Below are positions 44,650 through 53,136 of a stretch of 64,000 nt of DNA, piece after piece. Both the position numbers and the translations under genes were made by a program. Numbering within the stretch: position 1 is the first letter of the stretch; each line of letters begins with the position of its first letter. Source of the stretch: Flagellimonas spongiicola (lineage in GTDB: Bacteria; Bacteroidota; Bacteroidia; Flavobacteriales; Flavobacteriaceae). The notes beneath the pieces were generated by a model that ran no database searches, was not told the DNA's origin, and was given only the letters and a program-made list of their open reading frames with translations. The DNA is taken from the NCBI RefSeq assembly GCF_023502425.1, contig NZ_JAMFMA010000001.1, positions 1,178,001 to 1,242,000 on the forward strand, written 5' to 3'.

Positions 44650-45228
44650 ATGAAAAAAATCGTAATCCTTTCCCTGATGCTAACAGGGATAGTCATTGTA
44701 ACTAAAGCACAGGATATTCCTCCAAAGGAATGGCAAATCAAAACCGCCTTATTGGCCGTACCTTCTGATTTTAAAGAGGGTGCCAAAGTATATGGTTATG
44801 ATGAATCCGGAAACTTTGTTACCCTTAGGGAAGGGAGTAACGTTTACATTGCCCTAGCACATGACCCAAAAAAACAAAAGTTTTCCACGGCCGCCTACCA
44901 TAAGAGTTTAGATACATTTATGGCTAGAGGCAGGGAACTTAGGGCTCAAGGAAAAACAGGGAAGGAAATATTCGATATACGGGAAGAAGAAGTTAAGGCT
45001 GGAAAGTTGAAAATGCCAGACAAAGCAACTTTATGTGTTTTCACGGGGGATGTCAATCCAGAAACAAAGGAAATTGAAAATCAATTTGTTCGGTATGTTT
45101 TTTACATCCCATTTGCTACCGGTGCTTCTACCGGTCTCCCCACAACGCCTACGCCTCCTGGGCATGCTTGGATCATGGATCCAGGAACGCACAGGGCACA
45201 TATAATGATCACACCTCCCCGAAACTGA
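44650..45228 (+). CDS. Exported protein of unknown function
   Basis: A 192-residue protein with a signal peptide (1-20, ending TKAQ). The mature domain is lysine-rich and has a conserved-looking central part (KATLCVFTGDVNPETKEIENQ near 122-142 includes a lone Cys). The C-terminal GHAWIMDPGTHRAHIMITPP, with two His, could bind metal or substrate. I do not recognise the family. It is sandwiched between the S10 peptidase and the CAT-like acetyltransferase with gaps of 6 and 10 bases, so a shared transcript is likely. Confidence 0.78.
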   Translation: MKKIVILSLMLTGIVIVTKAQDIPPKEWQIKTALLAVPSDFKEGAKVYGYDESGNFVTLREGSNVYIALAHDPKKQKFSTAAYHKSLDTFMARGRELRAQGKTGKEIFDIREEEVKAGKLKMPDKATLCVFTGDVNPETKEIENQFVRYVFYIPFATGASTGLPTTPTPPGHAWIMDPGTHRAHIMITPPRN

Positions 45229-45238
45229 TAGCAAATAC

Positions 45239-45880
45239 ATGAAGAAGGTAAAATTCGATTCAGAACATCGCAAAAAGCACTTTGCTTTCTTTAATCATAT
45301 GAACCACCCGCATTTTAACATTACCGCAAATGTGGACGTAACTAACTTGCTTCAGCATATAAAATCTCAACAACTACCCATGACGTTTAGCATAGTTTAT
45401 GTGCTATCCAGGGTTGCTAATGAGATTCAGGAGTTCCGATGGCGAATACGGGGAAATGACGTAATCGAACATAATGCTGTGCATCCCTCCTTTACTGTTG
45501 CTACCGATAAAGCCGATGTATTTAGTTTTTGTACAGTACCCTATCAGCTCGATTCCAAAGGCTTTATTGTAGATGCTTCTCGTATAAATGAAGCCATGAA
45601 AACCAACCCATCCATTGAGGATGAACCTGGTAGGGATGATTACCTTTTTATGTCGCCTATTCCTTGGATAAGTTTTACTGGAATTCAACATGCCATGCAC
45701 TATCATCCACATGATTCGGTGCCGCGAATCACCTGGGGTAAATTCTTTACACAAAACCAGCGTTCGTTAATGCCACTTTCCGTTCAAGCCCATCATGCCC
45801 TTGTTGATGGCAGACATATGGGAGCGTATTTCAATTATATTGAAGAAATATGCGTAAATCCTGTATTATTTTTATCATAA
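45239..45880 (+). CDS. Chloramphenicol acetyltransferase family protein
   Basis: A 213-residue acyltransferase with the length and fold signature of trimeric CAT. The catalytic motif HHALVDGRH has His186 as the general base, and the following Asp is conserved. The FRWRIRGNDVIEH segment (about 66-78) and VFSFCTVPY segment (about 94-102) correspond to usual substrate-pocket regions. Many chromosomal flavobacterial homologues exist, so this may acetylate something other than chloramphenicol. It lies 10 bases after the exported unknown gene. Confidence 0.88.
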   Translation: MKKVKFDSEHRKKHFAFFNHMNHPHFNITANVDVTNLLQHIKSQQLPMTFSIVYVLSRVANEIQEFRWRIRGNDVIEHNAVHPSFTVATDKADVFSFCTVPYQLDSKGFIVDASRINEAMKTNPSIEDEPGRDDYLFMSPIPWISFTGIQHAMHYHPHDSVPRITWGKFFTQNQRSLMPLSVQAHHALVDGRHMGAYFNYIEEICVNPVLFLS

Positions 45881-45948
45881 TCATATTTTTGTTGATTTAT
45901 ATGTAACATTTTACCGTATTTCCATACATATATTTAAAATACATTATT

Positions 45949-46218
45949 ATGGGAGGAGAAGGTAGTATGATGCATGCCATCAAAAGTTTACAAAACAATA
46001 GAAGTCTTTTAAAACGTAGAAAGACTAAATCTAAGGACGACGTTTACGGTAAGAAAAATGTAACAATGCTAAATCTGAAGACATCCACAAGAAAGGATAT
46101 CAATAGAATCCGTAGGCTAATGGAAGTGGAAAAACACAAAAACACTAGGGTCACCTGGTTGGCTATGGGAGCTACAATACTATTTTTTGTGCTATGTTAT
46201 TTACTGGTTATGCAGTAA
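45949..46218 (+). CDS. Small membrane-anchored protein, conserved N-terminus
   Basis: An 89-residue protein with a highly basic soluble part (MGGEGSMMHAIKSLQNNRSL, then KRRKTKSK) and one C-terminal membrane helix (about 66-86, TWLAMGATILFFVLCYLLVM). I recognise the N-terminal sequence as a conserved Bacteroidota pattern; it has sometimes been labelled as a riboflavin synthase subunit, which the size and anchor make implausible. Tail-anchored, with a positively charged cytoplasmic domain that might contact nucleic acid or lipid. Function unknown. Confidence 0.75.
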   Translation: MGGEGSMMHAIKSLQNNRSLLKRRKTKSKDDVYGKKNVTMLNLKTSTRKDINRIRRLMEVEKHKNTRVTWLAMGATILFFVLCYLLVMQ

Positions 46219-46257
46219 CTTGGAGCATATATTTTCTAATTTTAGCAAATACCGTAA

Positions 46258-46941
46258 ATGATGCCAAAAAATAGAATTTTAATACTTATTTTGATTTCTT
46301 CACTATCATTTAGTAATTACAGCATAGGGCAAGATTGGGCAAATCTTGGGAAATACCAAGAAGAGAACCAAATACTGCTAAAGACCGAGATGGATGCGAA
46401 TCGAATTGTATTTATGGGTAATTCCATAACAGAAGGCTGGCCTGTTGGTATGCCTTCTTTTTTTGAAAATCCTTCATTTGTAAATCGGGGAATCAGTGGA
46501 CAGACCACACCACAAATGCTATTGCGTTTTAGACAAGATGTATTAGCCTTGAATCCAAAGGCAGTAATTATTCTTGCTGGCACTAACGATATTGCAGGAA
46601 ACACCGGTCCCATTACCTTGGAACAAATTACGGGAAACATCAAATCCATGGTAGAACTGGCACTCGCCAATAATATCAAACCGATAATTTGCTCAGTAGT
46701 ACCAGCCTTCGACTATCCTTGGAAAGCGGGTATGCAACCCAATATCAAAATTCCATTGTTGAACCAAATGCTAAAAAATTTGGCAATAGAAAAAAAAGTA
46801 CCTTATCTGGATTACTTTTCCAGAATGGCCGACGAACGTAATGGTTTATCCAAGGATTTGGCCGAAGACGGTGTGCATCCAACGCCAAAGGGCTATGAAA
46901 TTATGGCGAAGGCAGCAATGGAAACCATTAACAAACTGTAA
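46258..46941 (+). CDS. SGNH/GDSL-type lipase or acetylxylan esterase, exported
   Basis: A 227-residue exported hydrolase. Signal peptide about 1-24. Block I FMGNSITEGWP has the nucleophile Ser (about 56), block III is LAGTNDIAG (about 105-113) and block V is DGVHPTPKGY with the Asp/His pair (about 205-214). This set matches the platelet-activating-factor acetylhydrolase-like SGNH group common in polysaccharide-degrading Bacteroidota. The exact ester substrate is unknown. Confidence 0.9.
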   Translation: MMPKNRILILILISSLSFSNYSIGQDWANLGKYQEENQILLKTEMDANRIVFMGNSITEGWPVGMPSFFENPSFVNRGISGQTTPQMLLRFRQDVLALNPKAVIILAGTNDIAGNTGPITLEQITGNIKSMVELALANNIKPIICSVVPAFDYPWKAGMQPNIKIPLLNQMLKNLAIEKKVPYLDYFSRMADERNGLSKDLAEDGVHPTPKGYEIMAKAAMETINKL

Positions 46942-46951
46942 TTTCCTAAGG

Positions 46952-47365
46952 ATGGAAAAGCACTATTTGCTCAATGACTCCGAATTTGAAACGCAATTTG
47001 TAAATGCTAGCATGAATCCAGTGCTTTTCAGCCATGAAGCCCATTTGAGATTAGCGTGGATTTACATCCGAAACTATGGTTTAGAAACCGCAATTGAAAA
47101 AGTCTGCAGCCAAATAAAACAATTTGATAAAACCCATGGTGACGGTACCAAATTCAATACTACTGTTACCGTTGCATCGGTGAAAATGGTAAATCATTTT
47201 GTGTTAAAAACAGAATCCTCTGATTTTAAGACCTTTATTTTTCAGAATCCGCGCTTAAAATCCAATTTCAAACAGTTGATAGACCAACATTACGAAGTAG
47301 ACATTTTTCAGAATGAGTTTGCTCGCCTTCAATTCTTGGAACCTGATTTGCTACCATTTGACTAA
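46952..47365 (+). CDS. Conserved cytoplasmic protein, unknown function
   Basis: A 137-residue protein starting at the ATG at 46952, 10 bases after the SGNH hydrolase stop; an in-frame ORF runs back into that gene but only from 46841 and is not credible. Helical, with conserved-looking SHEAHLRLAWIYIRNYGLE (about 27-45) and KTHGDGTKFNTTVT (about 63-76); His residues at 28 and 31 and the DGT motif may be functional. I do not know the family function. Its stop TAA is in the same frame as the following glycosyltransferase, which lacks an ATG. Confidence 0.78.
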   Translation: MEKHYLLNDSEFETQFVNASMNPVLFSHEAHLRLAWIYIRNYGLETAIEKVCSQIKQFDKTHGDGTKFNTTVTVASVKMVNHFVLKTESSDFKTFIFQNPRLKSNFKQLIDQHYEVDIFQNEFARLQFLEPDLLPFD

Positions 47366-47395
47366 TCTAAAATTAACAGTAGTATCAAAAATCCG

Positions 47396-48391
47396 CTGGT
47401 AAGTCTTGTCATTCCATTTAAGAACACTGAGGAGTATGTTGAAGACTGCTTAAATTCCATAATTGCACAGACCTATCAAAATTGGGAGGTTTTGGCTGTC
47501 AACGACCATTCCACAGACCATAGTTATTCCATTGTTGCCAAGTTTGCGGAAAAAGATTCGCGAATACAATTGATTTCGAACAAAGGTCAGGGTATTATTC
47601 CTGCCTTACAAACTGCCTACGCCAATTGTTCTGGCAGTATGATTTCCAGGATGGATTCCGATGATATCATGACAGTCAATAGGATACTTTGTATGGTGGA
47701 ATCACTCAGACAATCCGGCAAAGGGCACGTAGCCGTTGGACAAGTAAAGTACTTTTCAGATAGAGGAATTAGCAATGGTTACGAGCGATATGAGTTGTGG
47801 CTGAACTCCTTAACTGAAAGCGGGTCCAATTATTCTGAAATTTATAAGGAATGCTGTATCCCATCACCATGCTGGATGGTGCACAAGGATGATTTTGACT
47901 TATGCGATGCATTCAATCCGAATAGATACCCCGAAGATTATGACCTTACCTTTCGTTTTTACGAACGAGGTTTAAAAATCATTCCCTGTTCACAAGTCCT
48001 ACACCATTGGCGTGATTATGATTCAAGGACTTCGCGAACCCATGAACACTATGCACAAAACTATTTTTTGGATATCAAGCTGCATTACTTTTTAAAACTG
48101 GATTATGATTCCAATCGACCATTGGTGGTCTGGGGAGCCGGATTCAAAGGAAAAACCATCGCAAAAAAACTAATGGCTAAAGGCATTGACATTACTTGGC
48201 TTTGTGATAATCCACTTAAAATTGGGAAAAAGATCTATGGGAAAGAGTTGGTTCATTTTAATGCACTAAAGGAATTGGAAAACCCCCAAAGTATAATAAC
48301 GGTTGCCAATGAAACTGCGCAAGCGGAAATCAAATCCTATTTTAAGGAACTTGAACAATACCCCATGATAGATTATTTCTTTTTTTGTTGA
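47396..48391 (+). CDS. Family 2 glycosyltransferase without a normal start codon
   Basis: A GT-A fold glycosyltransferase: beta-1 is LVSLVIPFKNTEEYVEDC, the DxD-type motif is SRMDSDDIM, and the acceptor region includes NRYPEDYDLTFRFYERG. A C-terminal Rossmann-like module of about 100 residues (VVWGAGFKGKTIAKKL) is unusual for GT2. The fold begins around 47396, yet between the upstream stop (47363-47365) and an internal TTG at 47492 there is no ATG, GTG or TTG in frame. Candidates are CTG 47396, ATC 47384 or ATT 47372; I use CTG. The TTG at 47492 would delete the first strand and helix of the fold. Confidence 0.75.
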   Translation: MVSLVIPFKNTEEYVEDCLNSIIAQTYQNWEVLAVNDHSTDHSYSIVAKFAEKDSRIQLISNKGQGIIPALQTAYANCSGSMISRMDSDDIMTVNRILCMVESLRQSGKGHVAVGQVKYFSDRGISNGYERYELWLNSLTESGSNYSEIYKECCIPSPCWMVHKDDFDLCDAFNPNRYPEDYDLTFRFYERGLKIIPCSQVLHHWRDYDSRTSRTHEHYAQNYFLDIKLHYFLKLDYDSNRPLVVWGAGFKGKTIAKKLMAKGIDITWLCDNPLKIGKKIYGKELVHFNALKELENPQSIITVANETAQAEIKSYFKELEQYPMIDYFFFC

Positions 48392-48439
48392 TTTCAGAAT
48401 CTAACAAAGCCTTAACACAGGGGTTAATATACTATGGAG

Positions 48440-48447
48440 TATATTTG
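48440..48447 (+). promoter_or_regulatory. Putative -7 box for the BatA-like/dihydroorotase-like operon
   Basis: TATATTTG is a perfect TAnnTTTG, 17 bases before the ATG at 48465. No clear -33 TTTG; the region upstream contains TTAACACAGGGGTTAA at 48412-48427, a partly symmetrical sequence. Confidence 0.5.
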
Positions 48448-48464
48448 TCCAATCACATTTGGGA

Positions 48465-50387
48465 ATGCAGTTTAAACATCCAGAAATTCTTTGGGCTCTT
48501 CTTCTACTACTAATTCCCATATTCATTCACCTTTTTCAACTACGCAGATTTAAAAAGACACCATTTACCAATGTGGCAATGCTACAAAAGGTTATTGCAG
48601 AATCGCGAAAAAGCAAGCAACTCAAAAAATGGTTGTTGTTGGCCAATCGTCTTCTATTATTAGCAGCTTTGGTGACTGCTTTTGCGCAACCCTATTTTGC
48701 ATCCAGGTTGGCCCAAATAGAAAAGCAAACAGTTATATACCTAGATAATTCCTTTAGCATGCAGGCTAAGGATAATGGTCTAAGCATGTTGGAACTAGCA
48801 GTTCAGGAATTGGTGAAACATGCACAAGAGGATGAAGTTTTCAGTTTATTCACCAATGAAAACACGTATAAAAATGTGACCATTAAAGAAATACAAAACG
48901 ACCTATTGTCCTTACGGTATAGTCCAAATCAACTCAACCTTGAAACTATAGGCTTAAAAGCAAAAAGCTTGTTTGAAAGTTCATCGGAAACCATTAAAAA
49001 CACCATTGTCATCTCTGATTTCCAAAGCTATGATGAAACCGATGTCACGGACTTGGATAGCCTTCTACAGTGGTATTTTGTTCCCTATCAATCCCAACTC
49101 AAACGAAACATCTCCATTGATTCTATAGCACTTGAAGATCATCTCACCGAACCATCAGAATTAGTCGTTCGATTATCTGGTGGTGCGTTAGATGAGTCAT
49201 TGCCTATTTCGCTATTCAACTCCGAGCAATTAATAGCAAAATCTTCAGCCCAATTTTCTGAAAATGGCAGAGCAGAAGTTCTTTTCACAATTCCTTCAAA
49301 TACAGAGCTTCAAGGTGAGCTAAGTATTCAGGATAATGGGTTGACTTTTGACAACAGCTTTTATTTTAATGTTGATCGCAAGGAAAAAGTAAAGGTTCTT
49401 GCTATTAATAATACAGACACCAACTTTTTACAACGTCTATTTAAGTCGGAGGAGTTTGTTTATGAGGAATATAAATTGAATCAACTTGACTATAGCGCAA
49501 TTGACAACCAAAATACCGTAATACTAAATGGATTGAATTCCATCCCAAATGGATTGCAGCCCATACTTCGAACTTTCCACCAAAGTGGCGGTACGGTTAT
49601 TGTTATTCCCTCGACTGAAATAGATTTGACCTCATACAATAATTTCATTAGCCGTTTTCGAGCTTCCAGATTGGGTCCTTTACAGGTTCAAACTAAAAAC
49701 ATAAACGAAATTTCATTTGATCATCCTGTTTATCGTGAAGTATTCGAAAAAAGAGTCCAAAATTTCCAATACCCATCCGCCGAATCGTGCTTTAGTTTAT
49801 CGACTACCTTTCCAAAAGTACTTGGGTTTGATGACAGCTCTTCATTTTTAGCTGGCATTGATGGATTTTACCTTTTCACGGCCAGCTTAAGCGATGACAA
49901 TTCAAATTTCATTAATTCCCCCCTGATTGTCCCTACCTTTTACAATATGGTATCTTTCAGTTTAAAAGCTCCTAGCGTACAGCATACTTTGGGTTTACCT
50001 TATTCCATGGATATTTCAATGAAATTAGAAGGGGACGCCATTCTAAGAGTGGCAAAGGACAACTATGAATTTATACCTAGACAACAATCTTTTCCGAACA
50101 AGGTACGTCTGGATTTTGAGGAGAATCCTTTGGAGGATGGTATTTACCGAATTGATAATTCTGGAGAAACCGTTAGAAGAATCAGTTTTAATTACCCAAG
50201 GACTGAAAGTTCGTTAAATTATTGGGAGCTAGGGGATTTAAACCGAATAAGCATGAAGGACAATGTTTCGAGTTTATTTGAAGATCTAAAAGCACAAAAT
50301 TCCATTACGCCTTATTGGAAATGGTTTGTTATTTTAGCATTGTTTTTTGCCCTAGCGGAGATGCTTATACAAAAATTTGTTTCATGA
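48465..50387 (+). CDS. BatA-like membrane protein with von Willebrand A domain
   Basis: A 640-residue membrane protein. The N-terminal BatA (aerotolerance-type) double-helix domain has segments at about 8-26 (LWALLLLLIPIFIHLF) and 55-75. The A-domain starts with a MIDAS-like DNSFSM motif (about 93-98, in TVIYLDNSFSMQ). A large extracytoplasmic region follows, then a final helix (about 616-635). The ATG at 48465 (MQFKHPEIL) is preferred to a TTG two codons earlier. Bat proteins are linked to stress tolerance in Bacteroidota. The stop overlaps the next start by 4 bases (ATGA). Confidence 0.85.
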   Translation: MQFKHPEILWALLLLLIPIFIHLFQLRRFKKTPFTNVAMLQKVIAESRKSKQLKKWLLLANRLLLLAALVTAFAQPYFASRLAQIEKQTVIYLDNSFSMQAKDNGLSMLELAVQELVKHAQEDEVFSLFTNENTYKNVTIKEIQNDLLSLRYSPNQLNLETIGLKAKSLFESSSETIKNTIVISDFQSYDETDVTDLDSLLQWYFVPYQSQLKRNISIDSIALEDHLTEPSELVVRLSGGALDESLPISLFNSEQLIAKSSAQFSENGRAEVLFTIPSNTELQGELSIQDNGLTFDNSFYFNVDRKEKVKVLAINNTDTNFLQRLFKSEEFVYEEYKLNQLDYSAIDNQNTVILNGLNSIPNGLQPILRTFHQSGGTVIVIPSTEIDLTSYNNFISRFRASRLGPLQVQTKNINEISFDHPVYREVFEKRVQNFQYPSAESCFSLSTTFPKVLGFDDSSSFLAGIDGFYLFTASLSDDNSNFINSPLIVPTFYNMVSFSLKAPSVQHTLGLPYSMDISMKLEGDAILRVAKDNYEFIPRQQSFPNKVRLDFEENPLEDGIYRIDNSGETVRRISFNYPRTESSLNYWELGDLNRISMKDNVSSLFEDLKAQNSITPYWKWFVILALFFALAEMLIQKFVS

Positions 50388-51637
50388 ATGTTCTACTGAA
50401 GTCTGCAAAAATAGTATGCCAGGACAACAAGGCACTCCATCTAAAAAAACGGGATATTCTCATCAAAAAGGGAATTATCGAGCGTATCGCAGCCAACATT
50501 CCTTCCGCCTCAAACATTAAAGAAATCAAGCTTAAGAATCTACATGTTTCGCTAGGTTGGTTTGATAGCAGCGTTAGTTTTGGTGAACCAGGCTATGAAG
50601 AACGTGAAACAATTGGCAACGGTCTAAAAGTAGCTGCTGCTTCTGGATTTACGGATGTATTGCTGAATCCAAATACCAAACCAATTCCTGATACCAGCTC
50701 GGATATTGTATTTTTAAAAGACCGCGCCAACGGTAGTGCAACAAGCTTGTATCCTATTGGAAGTTTTACCGCCAATGGTGATGGAATTGATTTGGCCGAG
50801 TTATATGATATGAAAAATGCCGGTGCTGTGGCATTCTCAGATTTCAAAAAACCCATTACAAATGCCAATCTGTTGAAAATTGGGTTACTGTATACCCAAA
50901 ACTTCGATGGTGTACTTTGTTCCTTCCCATTAAATTTAGATGTAAAAGGGAAAGGAATTGTTCATGAAGGAGATGTTTCAACGAGTTTGGGGCTAAAAGG
51001 TATTCCGTCATTGGCCGAAGAGTTACAAATCAGTAGGGATTTGTTCATTTTGGAATATACTGGAGGTAAGTTGCACATCCCAACTATCTCAACTACCAAT
51101 TCAGTGAAGTTAATAGCCAATGCCAAGAAGAAAGGATTGGATGTAACTTGCAGCGTAGCAATACACAATCTTAAGTTTACGGATGAATCGTTGCAGGAGT
51201 TTGATAGTGACCATAAAGTCCTTCCGCCTTTACGCGAAAAAAACGACACAAAGGCTTTGCTAAAAGGTTTGGTAGAGGGCACTGTGGATTATGTAACCTC
51301 GGACCACATGCCGTTGGATATTGAAGAAAAGAGAGTCGAATTTGACAACGCCGCATATGGTACCATTGGATTGGAAACTGTATTTGGAAGTCTTAACCAA
51401 TTAATGGAATTGGAAAACACCATTACAATTCTAACGAAGGGACGCGAACGATTTGGACTGGAAGAACCGCAATTGAAGGAAGGTGCAAAAGCCTGTTTAA
51501 CCCTATTTGACCCGGAACCTGAAATGGTTTATACCAAGGAATCCAGTCTTTCCACCTCAAAAAATAGTATGTTCTTTGATTCAGAACTAAAAGGAAAGGT
51601 ATACGGAATCATCAACAACAATCAAATTACAATTTAG
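50384..51637 (+). CDS. Dihydroorotase-like protein lacking the metal site
   Basis: A 417-residue amidohydrolase-fold protein aligned with class I dihydroorotase. The metal and catalytic sites are gone: the DxHxHxR motif is DSSVSFGEPG (61-70), with both His changed to Ser and Arg to Gly. The later zinc His of HxxH is Thr (LHIPTIST), and DHAPH is DHMPL. The rest of the fold (LLNPNTKPIPD, GLETVFGSLNQL) is well preserved and the ORF is intact, so it is not a decayed gene. A non-catalytic partner role, as known for PyrC-like proteins with aspartate carbamoyltransferase, is possible, or a structural role with the translationally coupled BatA-like protein. Confidence 0.85.
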   Translation: MNVLLKSAKIVCQDNKALHLKKRDILIKKGIIERIAANIPSASNIKEIKLKNLHVSLGWFDSSVSFGEPGYEERETIGNGLKVAAASGFTDVLLNPNTKPIPDTSSDIVFLKDRANGSATSLYPIGSFTANGDGIDLAELYDMKNAGAVAFSDFKKPITNANLLKIGLLYTQNFDGVLCSFPLNLDVKGKGIVHEGDVSTSLGLKGIPSLAEELQISRDLFILEYTGGKLHIPTISTTNSVKLIANAKKKGLDVTCSVAIHNLKFTDESLQEFDSDHKVLPPLREKNDTKALLKGLVEGTVDYVTSDHMPLDIEEKRVEFDNAAYGTIGLETVFGSLNQLMELENTITILTKGRERFGLEEPQLKEGAKACLTLFDPEPEMVYTKESSLSTSKNSMFFDSELKGKVYGIINNNQITI

Positions 51638-51641
51638 TATT

Positions 51642-51971
51642 TTGGGAAAGGACACACCAGGAAAGACAACAGCAATAATTAGTTATCTGACTATTATTGG
51701 ATGTCTAATAGCTGTTACAAGGAATATGGAGCCTAAACATGATTTTGCTAGGTTACATACCAGGCAAGCGTTCGGAATTCACCTAGTTTATCATTCTTTG
51801 GCAGTTTACCTTAACCTTACCAATGTTTCCAACATCTTTTTTTGGTCTACACTCTGGATTATTTATGCAATGGCACTACTTTTTGGGTTGTATTGTGCGC
51901 TAAATTCCAGAAAGGATTTGCTACCGACCGTGGGAACATATTTTCAAAAATGGTTTACCTTTATTCCTTAA
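51642..51971 (+). CDS. Small membrane protein, Tic20/DUF4870-like
   Basis: A 109-residue membrane protein with three helices (about 12-26, 45-60, 65-85) and a family-like HDFARLHTRQAFGIHLVY motif (about 33-50) in which polar residues flank a helix. The pattern resembles the DUF4870/Tic20-like group. The start must be TTG at 51642, 4 bases after the dihydroorotase-like stop; the first ATG lies 28 codons later and would delete helix one. Function unknown; co-transcribed with the upstream genes. Confidence 0.75.
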   Translation: MGKDTPGKTTAIISYLTIIGCLIAVTRNMEPKHDFARLHTRQAFGIHLVYHSLAVYLNLTNVSNIFFWSTLWIIYAMALLFGLYCALNSRKDLLPTVGTYFQKWFTFIP

Positions 51972-51980
51972 ATCACACCC

Positions 51981-52640
51981 ATGTCCCCCACCTCGTTATC
52001 CCTTGATTATTTATTAAGGCCACCAAGTATTGAATCAGAAAATCCACCAGCCATATTCATGTTTCATGGGTATGGTAGCAATGAGGAGGATTTATTCTCT
52101 TTTGCTTCGGAACTACCAACGGAAGCCATCATATTTTCGGTGCAAGCTCCTTACAAATTGGAACCATTTGGGCATGCGTGGTATGCTATTAATTTTGATG
52201 CTGAATATGGTAAATGGAGTGACGATGAGCAAGCAATTACCAGTAGGGATAAGATTGTGGCATTTATTGATGAAGCAAGTAAGGCCTACAACTTTGATGT
52301 AAACAATGTGACATTACTTGGGTTTAGTCAAGGAACAATTTTGAGCTATGCCGTTGCCTTATCCTATCCGGAAAAAATCAAAAATGTTATCGCGCTAAGC
52401 GGATACATTAATCAGGGTATATTGATTGACGATTACCAAGCAAAGGACCATTCATTGTTGAATATTTATGCGTCACATGGACAAGTAGATCAGGTAATTC
52501 CATTGGAATGGGCGCAAAAATCACCACCTATTTTAGAAGAGCTGGGAATCAACTTCAAGTATGAAGAGTTTCCAATTGGACATGGCGTTAGCCAACAAAA
52601 TTTCTATTCGTTCAGGGATTGGCTGATAAAGCAGCTTTAA
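51981..52640 (+). CDS. Alpha/beta hydrolase, carboxylesterase type
   Basis: A 219-residue cytoplasmic esterase of the YpfH/carboxylesterase group. Motifs: FHGYGSNEEDLFSFA (about 28-42), nucleophile Ser in LLGFSQGTILSYA (about 112-124), Asp in SHGQVDQVIPLEW (about 169-181) and His in FPIGHGVSQQ (about 198-207). No signal peptide. Starts 9 bases after the Tic20-like gene and its 3-prime end overlaps the convergent gene by 4 bases. Confidence 0.88.
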   Translation: MSPTSLSLDYLLRPPSIESENPPAIFMFHGYGSNEEDLFSFASELPTEAIIFSVQAPYKLEPFGHAWYAINFDAEYGKWSDDEQAITSRDKIVAFIDEASKAYNFDVNNVTLLGFSQGTILSYAVALSYPEKIKNVIALSGYINQGILIDDYQAKDHSLLNIYASHGQVDQVIPLEWAQKSPPILEELGINFKYEEFPIGHGVSQQNFYSFRDWLIKQL

Positions 52641-53131
52641 TTACTCCTTGTATATAATAAATGATCCAGTAAAGTAAAGTCTACCGAAAGATCATCCTGC
52701 AGTTCATATTTGATGACCAAATCTCCCCAGTATTTTCCGTCTGAAAAATCAGCAAGTAACCATTTATGGTTGAGCACTTTAATTTTGTTTATTTTAAAGT
52801 CACTTTCCATACCATCGTAGGGAACTAATGGGTTGTTTCCTTTTTGTTCGTTGGTTTCCAACAATTTATCTTCAATGTATCTAACTGGGTCTTGTAAATT
52901 CAAATGATCGTAATAGGCCAAGGCATCATCATTGTTTTCCAATGAGAAGTATTGGATATCCAATATCCGAAGTTGGGACTTTTGCACGGAATCCTCCAAT
53001 TTCTCAACCTTTGCTTCCAATGACGAAATGTCTTTGTTTAGCGCTTTTTGTAGGTTATTGGTGCTAACGAATTGATACAGGGCAATTAATGCCGCAAATA
53101 CAAAAAGGTAAAGGAAAATTTTATTTTTCAT
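52637..53131 (-). CDS. Membrane-anchored protein with coiled coil, unknown function
   Basis: A 164-residue protein with an N-terminal helix (about 4-22, IFLYLFVFAALIALYQFV), a coiled coil (about 30-58, EAKVEKLEDSVQKSQ) and a soluble domain ending in YTRSN. The domain contains PYDGMESDFKINKIKVLNHKW, which looks family-specific. Topology suggests a periplasmic domain held by an uncleaved anchor. It lies 5 bases downstream of the MBL hydrolase on the same strand. Not recognised. Confidence 0.8.
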   Translation of the reverse strand: MKNKIFLYLFVFAALIALYQFVSTNNLQKALNKDISSLEAKVEKLEDSVQKSQLRILDIQYFSLENNDDALAYYDHLNLQDPVRYIEDKLLETNEQKGNNPLVPYDGMESDFKINKIKVLNHKWLLADFSDGKYWGDLVIKYELQDDLSVDFTLLDHLLYTRSN

Positions 53132-53136
53132 ATGAT

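Noticed and set aside
50593-51282. Two antisense ORFs (91 and 106 aa) in the dihydroorotase-like gene
   Set aside because: Shadow frames of an intact sense gene.
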